Below, piece by piece: positions 7,729-15,957 of a DNA stretch of 34,810 nucleotides. Source of the stretch: Clostridia bacterium (GTDB lineage: Bacteria > Bacillota_A > Clostridia > Christensenellales > Aristaeellaceae). The DNA lies in assembly GCA_017481065.1 (NCBI GenBank), contig JAFUPT010000090.1, positions 1-34,810 on the forward strand, read 5' to 3'. The notes under the pieces are model-generated. The model did not search any database and was not told the origin of the DNA. It was given only the letters and a program-made list of their open reading frames with translations. Positions within the stretch are counted from its first letter, which is position 1; the number at the start of each line of letters is the position of its first letter. Position numbers and translations under genes: made by a program.

Positions 7729-8537
7729 TATTTCCCCAGCTCCTTTGCCACGGCGTTCATATTCTTGAGGGCAGTCTTGCAGCCGGCGGTGATGAACATA
7801 TTTTCATTTGCCACGGAGATCATATCCACGCCCTTGCCCAGCCAGAGCTTCAGGTTTTCCTCATCATAGGGGCCGGTGGAAACGCCGATATACTTGCCTG
7901 CTGCGTGTACCCGGGCGATCATATCATCGATGCAGGCGATTACCTCAGGATGCTTCCAGTTGCGGTAGTGGCCGAAGGAGGCGGAGAGGTCCATGGGGCC
8001 GATGATGAAGGCGTCCACGCCCTCCACGGCGAGGATGTTGTCGAGGTCTGCCCATGCATCCTTGTGCTCCAGCTGGATGATCTTGAACACGGCCTGTTCG
8101 TTGTTTTCCACATACTCGGCCATGTCCTCCTGGCCATACCTGATGCAGGCGCGGGGGCCGAAGCCGCGCACGCCCGTGGGCGGATAGCAGCATGCTGCCA
8201 CTGCGCGCTTTACATCTTCCGCGCTCTGTGCGCCGGGGAACACGATGCCGGTGGGGCCCATTTCCAGGATGGGCTTTACGAGGATGGGATCGATATCCGC
8301 CACGCGGATGAAGGTGGCCACGCTGGAGCCGGATGCACGGGCGGCAATCAGGGTGTTGTGGATGTCCTTCTTGTCCGCCTGGGAATGCTCGGTATCGATC
8401 CAGAGGTAATCGAAGCCGCAGCCGGCGATCAGTTCGATCAGCTGGAGCTCGGTATTTACGATGTGGGTGCCGAAGAGGGGCTTGCCGGATGCGAGCTTTT
8501 CCCGCGCGGCCTGCGCCTGTTTCAATACAGTTACCAT
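7728..8537 (-). CDS. HpcH/HpaI family class II aldolase (second copy)
   Basis: A 269-aa metal-dependent aldolase. Landmarks are WIDTEHSQ (His51), FIRV (Arg78), a PTGVRGFGPRA loop that closes the active site, and metal ligands Glu157 and Asp183 (GPMDLS). The PTGVRGFGPR form is closer to 2,4-dihydroxyhept-2-ene-1,7-dioate/2-keto-3-deoxy-rhamnonate-type aldolases than the first copy is. An AGGAAA ribosome site precedes 8537. It is translationally coupled to the downstream dehydrogenase, which could reduce its keto-acid or aldehyde product. Substrate unknown. Confidence 0.86.
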   Translation of the reverse strand: MVTVLKQAQAAREKLASGKPLFGTHIVNTELQLIELIAGCGFDYLWIDTEHSQADKKDIHNTLIAARASGSSVATFIRVADIDPILVKPILEMGPTGIVFPGAQSAEDVKRAVAACCYPPTGVRGFGPRACIRYGQEDMAEYVENNEQAVFKIIQLEHKDAWADLDNILAVEGVDAFIIGPMDLSASFGHYRNWKHPEVIACIDDMIARVHAAGKYIGVSTGPYDEENLKLWLGKGVDMISVANENMFITAGCKTALKNMNAVAKELGK

Positions 8538-8571
8538 TTCCTTATATCCTCCTTGTTTATATCAATTTATA

Positions 8572-9648
8572 TCAGGCTTCCTCGCCGAATACTTTCACCA
8601 GCATCTTGGAGCCACGGTTCTTCTCTGCGGTGTAGCAATCCATGCAATTCGCGCCCCACTCGTAGAAATCGATAACCGAGGTGATGATGGGCTTGATATC
8701 GATCTGGCCCTCGTCGATCAGCTCCAGCAGGGTTTCGGAGCAATTGTAGGAGCCGCACCTTCCATAGATATTGATCTTGTTGAACACCACATCATCCATA
8801 TTGAAGTTATTGATTCTGCGGGTGTAGAAGCTGATGGTGCTGAAATCGCCCTGAGGACGGAGCAGCTGCGCCATGTTTTCCACGAAGGAAGCCTCGCCGG
8901 AGGTCTCCAGTACCACATCCGCCAGCGCGCCGCTGGTGATGCGCTTCATTTCTTCATACAGGTCCGCCTGCGTGGTGTTGATCACATGGTCTGCGCCCAT
9001 TGCCCGGGCAATATCCAGCTTTGCTTCCTTGCGGGCGGCGATGATGATCTTCTTCGCGCCCATCCAGCGGCCGATGGGAATGCCGGAGAGGCCGATGGGG
9101 CCGGAACCGGTGATCAGGAGCGTGGCGCCCTTGAGGGGCAGACCGCGCAGCCCGTTCATGGCGATGGAGGCAGCTTCGATGGCGGCGGCCTCCTGGTAGG
9201 TAATTTTTTCGCCCATTTTCAATATATCCCGCGCGGGCATCACCGCGTATTCAGACATGCCGCCCGGCCATGCATCGCCCACGGTGCCCACTGTGCGGCG
9301 GTTCAGGCAGTTGTATTCCCTGCCGGAGAGGCATTCCGAGCATTTGCCGCAGGTGATTTTGCCGCTGCTGATCACCCGGTCGCCCAGCTTGATCCCCTGC
9401 ACGCCTGCGCCCACTGCGCACACACGGCCGGACCATTCGTGGCCCCAGCGCAATGGAAAGCGAATTTTGCCTTCCTTGGTGAAGCTGGAAATGCCGGAAT
9501 AATTATCATAATCCGTTGCGCAGATGCCGCAGTAGGCGATGCGGATCAGCACCTGGTTCGCTTCCAACGCGGGTATTGGGAATTCCTTTAATGACATTTG
9601 GTTGATGCCATCCATAACGATGGCCTTCATTTTGCCGGGGACAGCCAT
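8572..9648 (-). CDS. Zinc-dependent medium-chain alcohol/polyol dehydrogenase
   Basis: A 358-aa MDR-family dehydrogenase, first gene of the minus-strand catabolic operon. The catalytic zinc site is seen in YCGIC (Cys40) and GHE (His70, Glu71). The structural zinc site is Cys100, Cys103, Cys106 and Cys114. The nucleotide-binding motif GSGPIG is near residue 185. The start is placed at 9648 because AGGAGG lies about seven bases upstream; an in-frame ATG at 9732 lies at the predicted transcription start and has no ribosome site. The likely role is NAD(P)-dependent oxidation of the imported sugar or polyol as step one. Sorbitol-, threonine- or galactitol-type substrates are equally compatible. 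Confidence 0.9.
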   Translation of the reverse strand: MAVPGKMKAIVMDGINQMSLKEFPIPALEANQVLIRIAYCGICATDYDNYSGISSFTKEGKIRFPLRWGHEWSGRVCAVGAGVQGIKLGDRVISSGKITCGKCSECLSGREYNCLNRRTVGTVGDAWPGGMSEYAVMPARDILKMGEKITYQEAAAIEAASIAMNGLRGLPLKGATLLITGSGPIGLSGIPIGRWMGAKKIIIAARKEAKLDIARAMGADHVINTTQADLYEEMKRITSGALADVVLETSGEASFVENMAQLLRPQGDFSTISFYTRRINNFNMDDVVFNKINIYGRCGSYNCSETLLELIDEGQIDIKPIITSVIDFYEWGANCMDCYTAEKNRGSKMLVKVFGEEA

Positions 9649-9717
9649 GCAATATCCTCCTTTGTGCTTTGATTGCGTAGATATGGCGAGTTCGAATGCT
9701 TTTTGCGGATAAAATAA

Positions 9718-9731
9718 CGCATTCGATTGCA
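9718..9731. promoter_or_regulatory. LacI-type operator at the minus-strand operon start site
   Basis: CGCATTCGATTGCA is an imperfect palindrome with the central CG usual for LacI-family sites. It matches the operator at 10078-10091 at 11 of 14 positions and lies just downstream of the -10 box at 9740-9745, where a bound repressor would block initiation. Part of it also forms an inverted repeat with TCGAATGC at 9692-9699. Confidence 0.55.
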
Positions 9732-9739
9732 TTAATTAC

Positions 9740-9768
9740 ATTCTAACACCTGTACATGGAAAAAGCAA
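9740..9768 (-). promoter_or_regulatory. Predicted promoter of the catabolic operon
   Basis: On the minus strand, -35 TTGCTT (9763-9768), a 17-bp spacer and -10 TAGAAT (9740-9745). The leader to the ATG at 9648 is about 85 bases. Confidence 0.55.
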
Positions 9769-9886
9769 GCGGTTTGTGACGGAAAAATGCAGGAATTTGC
9801 GCGAAGAGATGGGCGGATGCGCGCTGCCAGCTACGAAATTTGCTGAATATTGCAGGTTTTTTGCTGTTTCTGTGTGCGGAATGATG

Positions 9887-9900
9887 TGCAATTAATTGCA
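9887..9900. promoter_or_regulatory. Perfect 14-bp palindrome in the divergent control region
   Basis: TGCAATTAATTGCA is fully self-complementary. It sits in the middle of the 510-base non-coding region between the two divergent operons. A near copy lies in the lacI leader (4809-4822) and a degraded one at 9729-9741 (GCATTAATTACA). The rest of this AT-rich region holds the two promoters and LacI-type operators, and I see no gene in it. Confidence 0.4.
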
Positions 9901-10043
9901 AAGAGCTGTTTTCGAAAGGCAGAAACGTATGGAAAAGTAAAGATAATTTGAAATGGATTGCTAAAATAATCCAAAATAATGATTTGAAAAATATTTAAAA
10001 TGACGGAATATTACAACTTGAAGATTTATGTTGCATTAGAATA

Positions 10044-10072
10044 TTGCGCAAAATCCGCGCTTGTGTTATAAT
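10044..10072 (+). promoter_or_regulatory. Predicted promoter of the ABC transporter operon
   Basis: -35 TTGCGC (10044-10049), a 17-bp spacer and a consensus -10 TATAAT (10067-10072). The operator at 10078-10091 covers the predicted start site. Confidence 0.7.
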
Positions 10073-10077
10073 TCAAT

Positions 10078-10091
10078 CGCAACCGTTTGCA
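10078..10091. promoter_or_regulatory. LacI-type operator at the ABC operon start site
   Basis: CGCAACCGTTTGCA is a near-palindrome around a central CG. It lies five bases after the -10 box. A second overlapping inverted repeat, ACCGTT (10083-10088) with AACGGT (10096-10101), could form a hairpin at the 5' end of the mRNA or extend the site. Confidence 0.6.
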
Positions 10092-10158
10092 CCGCAACGG
10101 TAAAAAGGGGGCGCAGACGCGCCTCTACGGAACACAAATTACAAGGAGGAAATGAAAC

Positions 10159-11157
10159 ATGAAGAAGATCCTGGTTTGCCTGCTGGCGCTGATCCTGGCG
10201 CTCTCGAGCGTCGCCTGCTTCGCGGAGGAGTATGATCCTTCCGACAAGTACCTCGGCATCGTATGCTATCCCTCTTCCAACACCACCATCGCGGTCTGGA
10301 TGACCGGCTTTTTGCAGACCGCTGAAGAACTCGGCTACAAGCCCCTCTACATCGGCGGCGACACCACCGACGCAGCTGCCGTTGAGCAGATGATCGATTC
10401 CGTAATTGCCCAGTATGATAATCTGGCCGGCGTTGCCCTGTGCATCAACAGCGAAACCCGCTGGAACATGGCCAAGAAGTTTGTCGATGCTGAAATTCCG
10501 GTCGTTGGCGCATGGGTTCCGGTTCTGGATGAAGATATCGAAACCTACGGTGTGAATAAGGATTACATCGTCGGCTCCTTCGGCATCGACGCCTATAAGT
10601 ATGGCTACGAAGCCGGCCAGGCGGTTGGCGAAGCAGCCGGCGGCAAGGGCACCGTTGCCGTAACCCAGTCCACCTTCAATGATGGCGAAAACAACGCAGC
10701 CGCAGGCTTCATGGCCGCGATTGCTGAGAATTATCCGGATATGAAGGTTCTGGATCCCCAGGTGGAATCCACTGACGTTACCCAGGGCGTGGGCGTTGTA
10801 ACCTCCCTGCTGCAGGCCAATATCGGCGATCTGGTGGGCGCGTTCGGCACCACCGGCACCTCCGCACAGACCTGGAGCCAGGCCGCTGAGGACCTCGGCT
10901 GGGAAGGCTATGTAATCGGCATGGACGCCACCTCCGCAAATCTCGATATCCTCGAGCAGGGCGGCGTATACGGCCTGGTAGCCCAGCCCATCTATGATCT
11001 GTGGGCAGATGCTGCGCGCCACCTGGATGCTTACCTGCGCGGCGAAAATCCCCAGTATGAGAATTTCAGCGATGCTCCCGTTATCTTCGCTGATTCCGTT
11101 GCAGAATATCGCGAAATCCTGGGCGGCGTAGATACCTATGTAGCACAGTTCAAGTAA
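10159..11157 (+). CDS. Sugar ABC transporter substrate-binding protein (RbsB-like)
   Basis: A 332-aa secreted periplasmic-binding-protein type 1 domain that captures the substrate for the importer encoded downstream. A signal peptide is clear at residues 1 to about 22 (Lys-Lys, hydrophobic core, then CFA before EE). The cysteine is not in a proper lipobox, so cleavage by signal peptidase I is expected. The mature part shows the two-lobe pattern of ribose/autoinducer-2-type binding proteins (GVALCINSE near 95, IGMDATS near 255). AGGAGG at 10144-10149 gives an ideal start. It is followed by a strong stem-loop before the ATPase gene, consistent with higher expression of the binding protein. The ligand is unknown. 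Confidence 0.92.
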   Translation: MKKILVCLLALILALSSVACFAEEYDPSDKYLGIVCYPSSNTTIAVWMTGFLQTAEELGYKPLYIGGDTTDAAAVEQMIDSVIAQYDNLAGVALCINSETRWNMAKKFVDAEIPVVGAWVPVLDEDIETYGVNKDYIVGSFGIDAYKYGYEAGQAVGEAAGGKGTVAVTQSTFNDGENNAAAGFMAAIAENYPDMKVLDPQVESTDVTQGVGVVTSLLQANIGDLVGAFGTTGTSAQTWSQAAEDLGWEGYVIGMDATSANLDILEQGGVYGLVAQPIYDLWADAARHLDAYLRGENPQYENFSDAPVIFADSVAEYREILGGVDTYVAQFK

Positions 11158-11174
11158 GAAACAATCTTTCTTGA

Positions 11175-11214
11175 ATGGTGGTGGCATGCGGCTTTTGCCG
11201 CCATGCCACCACCA
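11175..11214 (+). terminator. Intercistronic stem-loop after the binding-protein gene
   Basis: A long hairpin: ATGGTGGTGGCATGCGGC (11175-11192) pairs with 11197-11214 apart from one bulged C, with loop TTTT. No U-run follows, so it is more likely a partial attenuator or mRNA-stabilising hairpin than a full terminator. Confidence 0.6.
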
Positions 11215-11319
11215 TGTATTCCCCTGCGAATGCAGCTCTAAGGCATGTGGATTTTCACATGTTTTAGAATTGCATTTGAGCAAAAGCAAGCCACAAAAAA
11301 GGATAGAGAGGATAGCGGC

Positions 11320-12837
11320 ATGAGCGAATACATTTTGGAAATCAGGGATATCACCAAGCGCTTTCCGGGTGTGCTGGCCCTCAGGAACGTCAGCTTTACG
11401 GTGCGCAAGGGCGAAATCCTTGGATTGATCGGTGAAAACGGCGCGGGCAAATCCACGCTGCTCAAGATCATGAACGGCGTGTATGTCCACGGCAGCTACG
11501 AGGGCGAAATGCGCTTTGACGGCGCGCCGCTGCGCAATAAGAGTCCCTATGATGCGCTGGCAAAGGGCATCGGCTATGTTCCCCAGGAGATCAACGTAAT
11601 GGAGGATCTCACCGTGGCGGAAAACATCTTCGTAGGCCATCTGAACGAGGATGAAAAGAAGAAGGGCTTCCGCATGGCCGCGCTCATGGACCGCTGTGAA
11701 ACATTTTTCAAGGCAAATAAATTCAACCTCAATCCCCGGGCAGCGGTGGGCGGCCTCTCCATCGGCCAGAAGCAGCTGGTGATGGTGGCGAAGGCCATCT
11801 CCTGGAATCCCAAGGTGCTGGTGCTGGACGAGCCCACCACCGCACTCTCCCAGGCGGACGTGGAAAACCTGTTTGAAATCGTGCGCCATTTGAAGGCGCA
11901 GGGAACCAGCGTGATCTTCGTTACCCATAAATTGGAAGAAATCTTCGCGCTGACCGACCGCGTGACCATCCTGCGCGATGGCCAGGTGATCACCACCTAT
12001 GAAAAGGCGGATTACCAGCGGGACAAGATCATTTCCGGCATGGTGGGCCGCGAGCTGAGCCAGCTCTATCCCAGCCGGAATGTTGAAATCGGCGAGGAAG
12101 TGCTCCGTGTGGAGCACATGACCGTGCCGGATCCCCGCATCATGAATAAGAACCTGGTGGAGGATGTATCCTTCCACCTGCGCCGGGGAGAATGCCTGGG
12201 CTTTGCCGGCCTCGTTGGCGCGGGCAGAACGGAAACCATATCCGCCCTCTTCGGCAGCTACAAGGATTACAGCGCGGATGTGACCATCGAGGGCAAAAAG
12301 GTGCACATCAGGAGCGAGGCGGACGCCATCGACCTGGGCATCAATATCCTCACGGAGGACCGGAAATCCAACGGCTTGCTGCTGCTGAACAACATCAAGT
12401 TCAACATCGTGCTCAGCAACCTGAAAAAGATACTGGACAACAGCCGTCTGGTGAGCAAGGCGAAGGAGCAGGAATGCGCCGACGCCTTCATGAAGCGCCT
12501 GCGCATCAAGGCAAACAGCACTGCCACCATGGTTGCCAACCTTTCCGGCGGCAACCAGCAGAAGGTGGTGCTGGCCAAGGCGCTGCATTCGAATCCCCGC
12601 ATCCTGCTGCTGGATGAACCCACCAAGGGCATAGACGTGGGTTCCAAGCAGGAAATCTATGAAATCATGAACGAACTGCTGGCGGAAGGCATCAGCATCA
12701 TCATGATTTCCTCGGAACTGCCGGAGCTGCTGGGTATGTGCGACAGGTTCATGGTGATGCAGGGCGGCAAAATTGTTGGCGAACTGGACAAAAAGGACGC
12801 GACGCAGGAGAGCATCATGTCCCTGTGCTTCGCTTAA
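11320..12837 (+). CDS. Sugar ABC transporter ATPase with two ABC domains (RbsA/MglA-like)
   Basis: A 505-aa cytosolic ATPase that powers monosaccharide import. The first domain has Walker A GENGAGKST (38-46), signature LSIGQ (146-150), Walker B VLVLDE (166-171) and the switch His in VTHK. The second domain has the degenerate Walker A GLVGAGRTE (297-305) typical of this family, signature LSGGNQQ (408-414) and LLLDEP (429-434). The start at 11320 is preferred over an upstream in-frame ATG at 11245, since 11320 has GAGAGGA eight bases upstream and begins with the family-typical segment. It is coupled to the two permease genes downstream. Confidence 0.94.
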   Translation: MSEYILEIRDITKRFPGVLALRNVSFTVRKGEILGLIGENGAGKSTLLKIMNGVYVHGSYEGEMRFDGAPLRNKSPYDALAKGIGYVPQEINVMEDLTVAENIFVGHLNEDEKKKGFRMAALMDRCETFFKANKFNLNPRAAVGGLSIGQKQLVMVAKAISWNPKVLVLDEPTTALSQADVENLFEIVRHLKAQGTSVIFVTHKLEEIFALTDRVTILRDGQVITTYEKADYQRDKIISGMVGRELSQLYPSRNVEIGEEVLRVEHMTVPDPRIMNKNLVEDVSFHLRRGECLGFAGLVGAGRTETISALFGSYKDYSADVTIEGKKVHIRSEADAIDLGINILTEDRKSNGLLLLNNIKFNIVLSNLKKILDNSRLVSKAKEQECADAFMKRLRIKANSTATMVANLSGGNQQKVVLAKALHSNPRILLLDEPTKGIDVGSKQEIYEIMNELLAEGISIIMISSELPELLGMCDRFMVMQGGKIVGELDKKDATQESIMSLCFA

Positions 12838-12856
12838 GGAAGGAGGATGTAAGGAA

Positions 12857-13858
12857 ATGGCAAATACGAAGAAGGCATCCTCGGGAAAACTGCTGAAATT
12901 CATACTCATCCCGGAGGTTACATCCATCATCCCGGTATTGATCGTGGCCATTGTGGCTACGATCCTGAACCCCATCTTCCTGCGGGGCGAAAACCTGCTC
13001 ACGCTGGCTTCCTCGCTGATTTCATCCTGGGGCATCCTGGCAATCGGACAGGCATTCATCATCATGTCCGGCGGCCTGGATATCTCCATCGGCACCACGC
13101 TGAGCTTCGCGGGCATGATCTTCTGCCTGCTGGCGAGAAGCGGCATGCCGCTGGCGGTCTGCATCCTGGCGGTATTCGCGGTGTGCATCGCCATGTCGCT
13201 TTTAAATTCCCTGCTGATCCTGAAATTCAATGTGTGGCCCTTCGTCGCCACCATGTCGGTGCAGTATGTGGGCAAGGGCCTTGCGAATGTGGTGAACTAC
13301 GGCGCGGATATGTCCGTATCCTACGGCACCAGCGACGCCATCATCCGCTTCACCGAGCTCATGGGCAGGAAGCCCCTGGGGCTGAGCATCGGCGCCATCG
13401 TATTCATCATTTTGATCTTTGTGGCCCAGTTCATCCTGAAAAAGACCGCCTTCGGCCGCAAGGTTTACGCGGTTGGCGACAACGCCCGCGTAGCCAAGGT
13501 TGCGGGCATCCGCGTGTGGAGGATACGCACCATGTGCTTCGTGATCGCGGGCATCACCACCGCCCTCGCCACCATCATCTGGGTGGGCTACTACGCGGGC
13601 TGCACGCCCACGCAGGGCAACCCCTGGTCCTTCATCACCATCGCCGCAGTTGCAATGGGCGGCGTGAGTTTGAAGGGCGGCAGCGGATCGATGTTCGGCG
13701 TGTTCTTCGGCGTGCTGCTGATGGGCCTGGTTTATAACCTGATCACCCTGCTGAACATCAATTCCAACTTCCAGAATATCTTCATCGGCGTGTTCCTGGC
13801 GCTCTCCGTAGTGCTGGATACCGTGCGCCGCGAGAAGACGCTGGGCAAGAACATTTAA
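12857..13858 (+). CDS. Sugar ABC transporter permease (RbsC family, first)
   Basis: A 333-aa BPD_transp_2-type inner-membrane permease with about 8-10 hydrophobic segments. The family motif IMSGGLDISIG is near residue 75, and the cytoplasmic coupling-loop segment GDNARVAKVAGIRVWRIR is near 210. An AGGAGG/AAGGAAA stretch directly before 12857 fixes the start, 19 bases after the ATPase stop. It pairs with the next permease as a heterodimer. The presence of two different RbsC-type permeases resembles autoinducer-2 or xylose-type importers more than the ribose system, which uses a homodimer. Confidence 0.92.
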   Translation: MANTKKASSGKLLKFILIPEVTSIIPVLIVAIVATILNPIFLRGENLLTLASSLISSWGILAIGQAFIIMSGGLDISIGTTLSFAGMIFCLLARSGMPLAVCILAVFAVCIAMSLLNSLLILKFNVWPFVATMSVQYVGKGLANVVNYGADMSVSYGTSDAIIRFTELMGRKPLGLSIGAIVFIILIFVAQFILKKTAFGRKVYAVGDNARVAKVAGIRVWRIRTMCFVIAGITTALATIIWVGYYAGCTPTQGNPWSFITIAAVAMGGVSLKGGSGSMFGVFFGVLLMGLVYNLITLLNINSNFQNIFIGVFLALSVVLDTVRREKTLGKNI

Positions 13859-13873
13859 GGGGAGGGGAAGGCA

Positions 13874-14878
13874 ATGAAAGATAATATGCTCAGGAAACTC
13901 CTCAAGAGAAGCGAATTCATGGTGCTCTGCATCCTGGTCGCCATTTGGGTAATTCTCTCCCTGATCAACAAGAATTATGGCACGCTGAACAACCTCGCGG
14001 CCATCATGAAGACCATGTCCTGGTATGGCATCATCGCGGTGGGCCTCAGCTTCGTGATCATCCAGGGCGATTCGGATGTATCTACCGGCGCAAGCGCGGG
14101 TTTCAGCGCGGTGTTTGGCACCGCCCTCATGCTGGAAACCGGCTGCATGGGCATGCTGGGTACGGCCAATGAATGGATCGGCGTGGTGATCTGCACCCTG
14201 ATTGCCATGGCCTTCGGCGCGCTGATTGGTATGGGCAACGCCTGCATGGTGGTGCGCTTCAATATGCCGCCCTTCATCGCCACGGTTGCCATGCAGTATG
14301 TGCTCAATGGCTTGAAGATGGTGATCACCAGCGGCGCATATGTTTATCCCCTGCCCAATTCCCTGATCCAGTTTGTAAAGCTGGGTATCGCCATGCCCCG
14401 GGGCAAGATCGCCGTATCCTTCATCATCCTGCTGGGCTTGCTGGTGATCGCCCACTTCATCCTGAGCCACACCACCTATGGCCGCAGCGTATACGCCACG
14501 GGCAGCAACCGCATCATGGCCCAGCTCTCCGGCGTAAAGACCAACCGCGTGCGCTACATCAATTACATGGTGCTGCATGCGCTGGTAGCGATGGTGGGCG
14601 TTTTGAACGCAGGCTACATGAAGCAGGGCTCTCCGGGCATCGGCACCGACTGGCATCTCACCATCATGGCGGCCTGCGCCATCGGCGGCATCAAGTTCTC
14701 CGGCGGCTCCGGCAACATGATTGGCCTGCTCATCGGCCTGTTTACCCTCTTTTCCATCAACAGCGCGATCGCGTATATCGGCATCAACACCTTCCTGCAG
14801 GACGTGATCATCGGCCTGATCCTGATGGTGATCATGGTTTCCGACCGCGTGCGCGCCAACCGCAAAATTCGTGCATGA
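13874..14878 (+). CDS. Sugar ABC transporter permease (RbsC family, second)
   Basis: A 334-aa BPD_transp_2 membrane protein, paralogous to the preceding gene. Motif VIIQGDSDVSTGASAG corresponds to the GGxDxSxG region of the family but is altered (GDSDVS). The coupling segment GSNRIMAQLSGVKTNRVR is near 215. GGGGAGGGG precedes the ATG at 13874, 15 bases after the first permease. The following gene starts about 10 bases after its stop, so all five genes form one operon. The altered substrate-pore motif may reflect an unusual ligand (inference). Confidence 0.91.
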   Translation: MKDNMLRKLLKRSEFMVLCILVAIWVILSLINKNYGTLNNLAAIMKTMSWYGIIAVGLSFVIIQGDSDVSTGASAGFSAVFGTALMLETGCMGMLGTANEWIGVVICTLIAMAFGALIGMGNACMVVRFNMPPFIATVAMQYVLNGLKMVITSGAYVYPLPNSLIQFVKLGIAMPRGKIAVSFIILLGLLVIAHFILSHTTYGRSVYATGSNRIMAQLSGVKTNRVRYINYMVLHALVAMVGVLNAGYMKQGSPGIGTDWHLTIMAACAIGGIKFSGGSGNMIGLLIGLFTLFSINSAIAYIGINTFLQDVIIGLILMVIMVSDRVRANRKIRA

Positions 14879-14888
14879 GGAAATTTCC

Positions 14889-15953
14889 ATGGATAATCAC
14901 ATCACATTTGAAAAAACCATAGAAATGCTCAAGCTCCAGGATATGGATTTCCATATCCTGGAGCTTGGAGGTGATTGGAGGGCAGTTATCACCCAGTATG
15001 GCGGCCGCCTGCTGGGCCCGTTTCAATCGGATGGGAGCGAGAGCGTGCTCTGGATGAATTCTGCCTGGAAGTATAAGACTGGCTTTCGCCGCTTCGTGTG
15101 CAAGCGGGATTGGAACCTCGGCGGCGAGCGGCTCTGGATCAATCCCGAGCTGCGCTTCTTCTGCAAGGCCCCGGAGCTCTTCAGCGATACTTACACCGTG
15201 CAGACCCAGCTGGACCCCGGCAGCTACGCCGTTGAAACAGGGGAGGGCGATGTAAAGCTCCGCCAGGATATAGAGCTCATGGATTTAAACGATGGCAGCG
15301 CGAGGAAGCTCTCCATCCTGCGCCGGTACATGCCCGCCCGGAATCCGCTGAAATATATTTATTCCCTGCAGGGCGCGAAGCTGGATTACTGCGGCTATGT
15401 GCACGCGATCGAGCTGCGGGGTTCCCTTCCGGATGCGCAGGTATGCATGGAGCCCTGGACGGTCACCCAGGTAAATCCCGGGGGCAGGTTCATCGTGCCC
15501 TGCTTCGGCAAGGCGGATTTCGTGGATTACTACGGCAACAATGCCCAGGAGATGCAGAAGATATGCGAAGGCTATGCCGAGCTGGATGCAAATGGCGCGC
15601 GCAAGTATAAACTGGGCTACCGCGCCGCCCAGACCTTCGGCCGCATGGCCTACCTGAAACCCTGGGGCGATGGATGGCATTTGATGCTGCGCAATTACTA
15701 CAACGATCCCTCCATCCCATACTGTGCCGAGCCCTTCGGAAACCTCGGCAACCGCGGCTGCTCCATGTATTTCTACAATGATCGCGGCGGCAGGGGAGGC
15801 TTCGCGGAATTTGAAAACGCAGGCACACCGCTGGGCTTTGACACCGGGGAGAACCGCTCCGTGAGCACATCCTCCACATGGTTTTTCTTCGGCGGCCAGC
15901 AGGAGATCGCCGGAGTGATCCGGGAATTATTGGGAATAGAATACAAGTTTTAA
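14889..15953 (+). CDS. Mutarotase-like (DUF6786-type) protein of unknown function
   Basis: A 354-aa cytosolic protein, last gene of the ABC operon. The segment AVITQYGGRLLGPFQSDGSESVLWMN resembles the first strands of galactose-mutarotase-fold proteins and what I recall of DUF6786. I do not see a certain catalytic pair. The start is placed at 14889, with GAGGAAA overlapping the permease stop; an ATG at 14871 overlaps the permease gene. Very early in the gene lies a perfect 16-bp inverted repeat (14931-14966), which encodes part of the N-terminus. Sitting next to a sugar importer, a role in anomer conversion or binding of the imported sugar is plausible but unproven. Confidence 0.75.
   Translation: MDNHITFEKTIEMLKLQDMDFHILELGGDWRAVITQYGGRLLGPFQSDGSESVLWMNSAWKYKTGFRRFVCKRDWNLGGERLWINPELRFFCKAPELFSDTYTVQTQLDPGSYAVETGEGDVKLRQDIELMDLNDGSARKLSILRRYMPARNPLKYIYSLQGAKLDYCGYVHAIELRGSLPDAQVCMEPWTVTQVNPGGRFIVPCFGKADFVDYYGNNAQEMQKICEGYAELDANGARKYKLGYRAAQTFGRMAYLKPWGDGWHLMLRNYYNDPSIPYCAEPFGNLGNRGCSMYFYNDRGGRGGFAEFENAGTPLGFDTGENRSVSTSSTWFFFGGQQEIAGVIRELLGIEYKF
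14931..14966. repeat. Perfect 16-bp inverted repeat inside a coding sequence
   Basis: AAGCTCCAGGATATGG (14931-14946), loop ATTT, CCATATCCTGGAGCTT (14951-14966). The flanking C/G adds one more pair. It begins 42 bases into the mutarotase-like gene and would form a very stable mRNA hairpin just after the start codon. Confidence 0.9.
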
Positions 15954-15957
15954 ACGC

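Noticed and set aside
10083..10101. Hairpin in the ABC operon leader as a riboswitch
   Set aside because: The leader is too short and the fold too simple; it is better explained as part of a LacI-type operator.
10066..13275. Very long open frame (about 1069 codons) on the minus strand
   Set aside because: It runs antisense to the clear binding-protein, ATPase and permease genes. It arises from GC-rich codon bias on the other strand and lacks any recognisable domain or ribosome site.
13202..14890. Minus-strand open frame of 562 codons over the permeases
   Set aside because: It has a His/Asp/Gly-rich composition typical of antisense translation of membrane-protein genes, and no start signal.
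14931..14966. Hairpin as an ordinary terminator
   Set aside because: It lies inside a coding sequence, near its start, with no T-run on either side.
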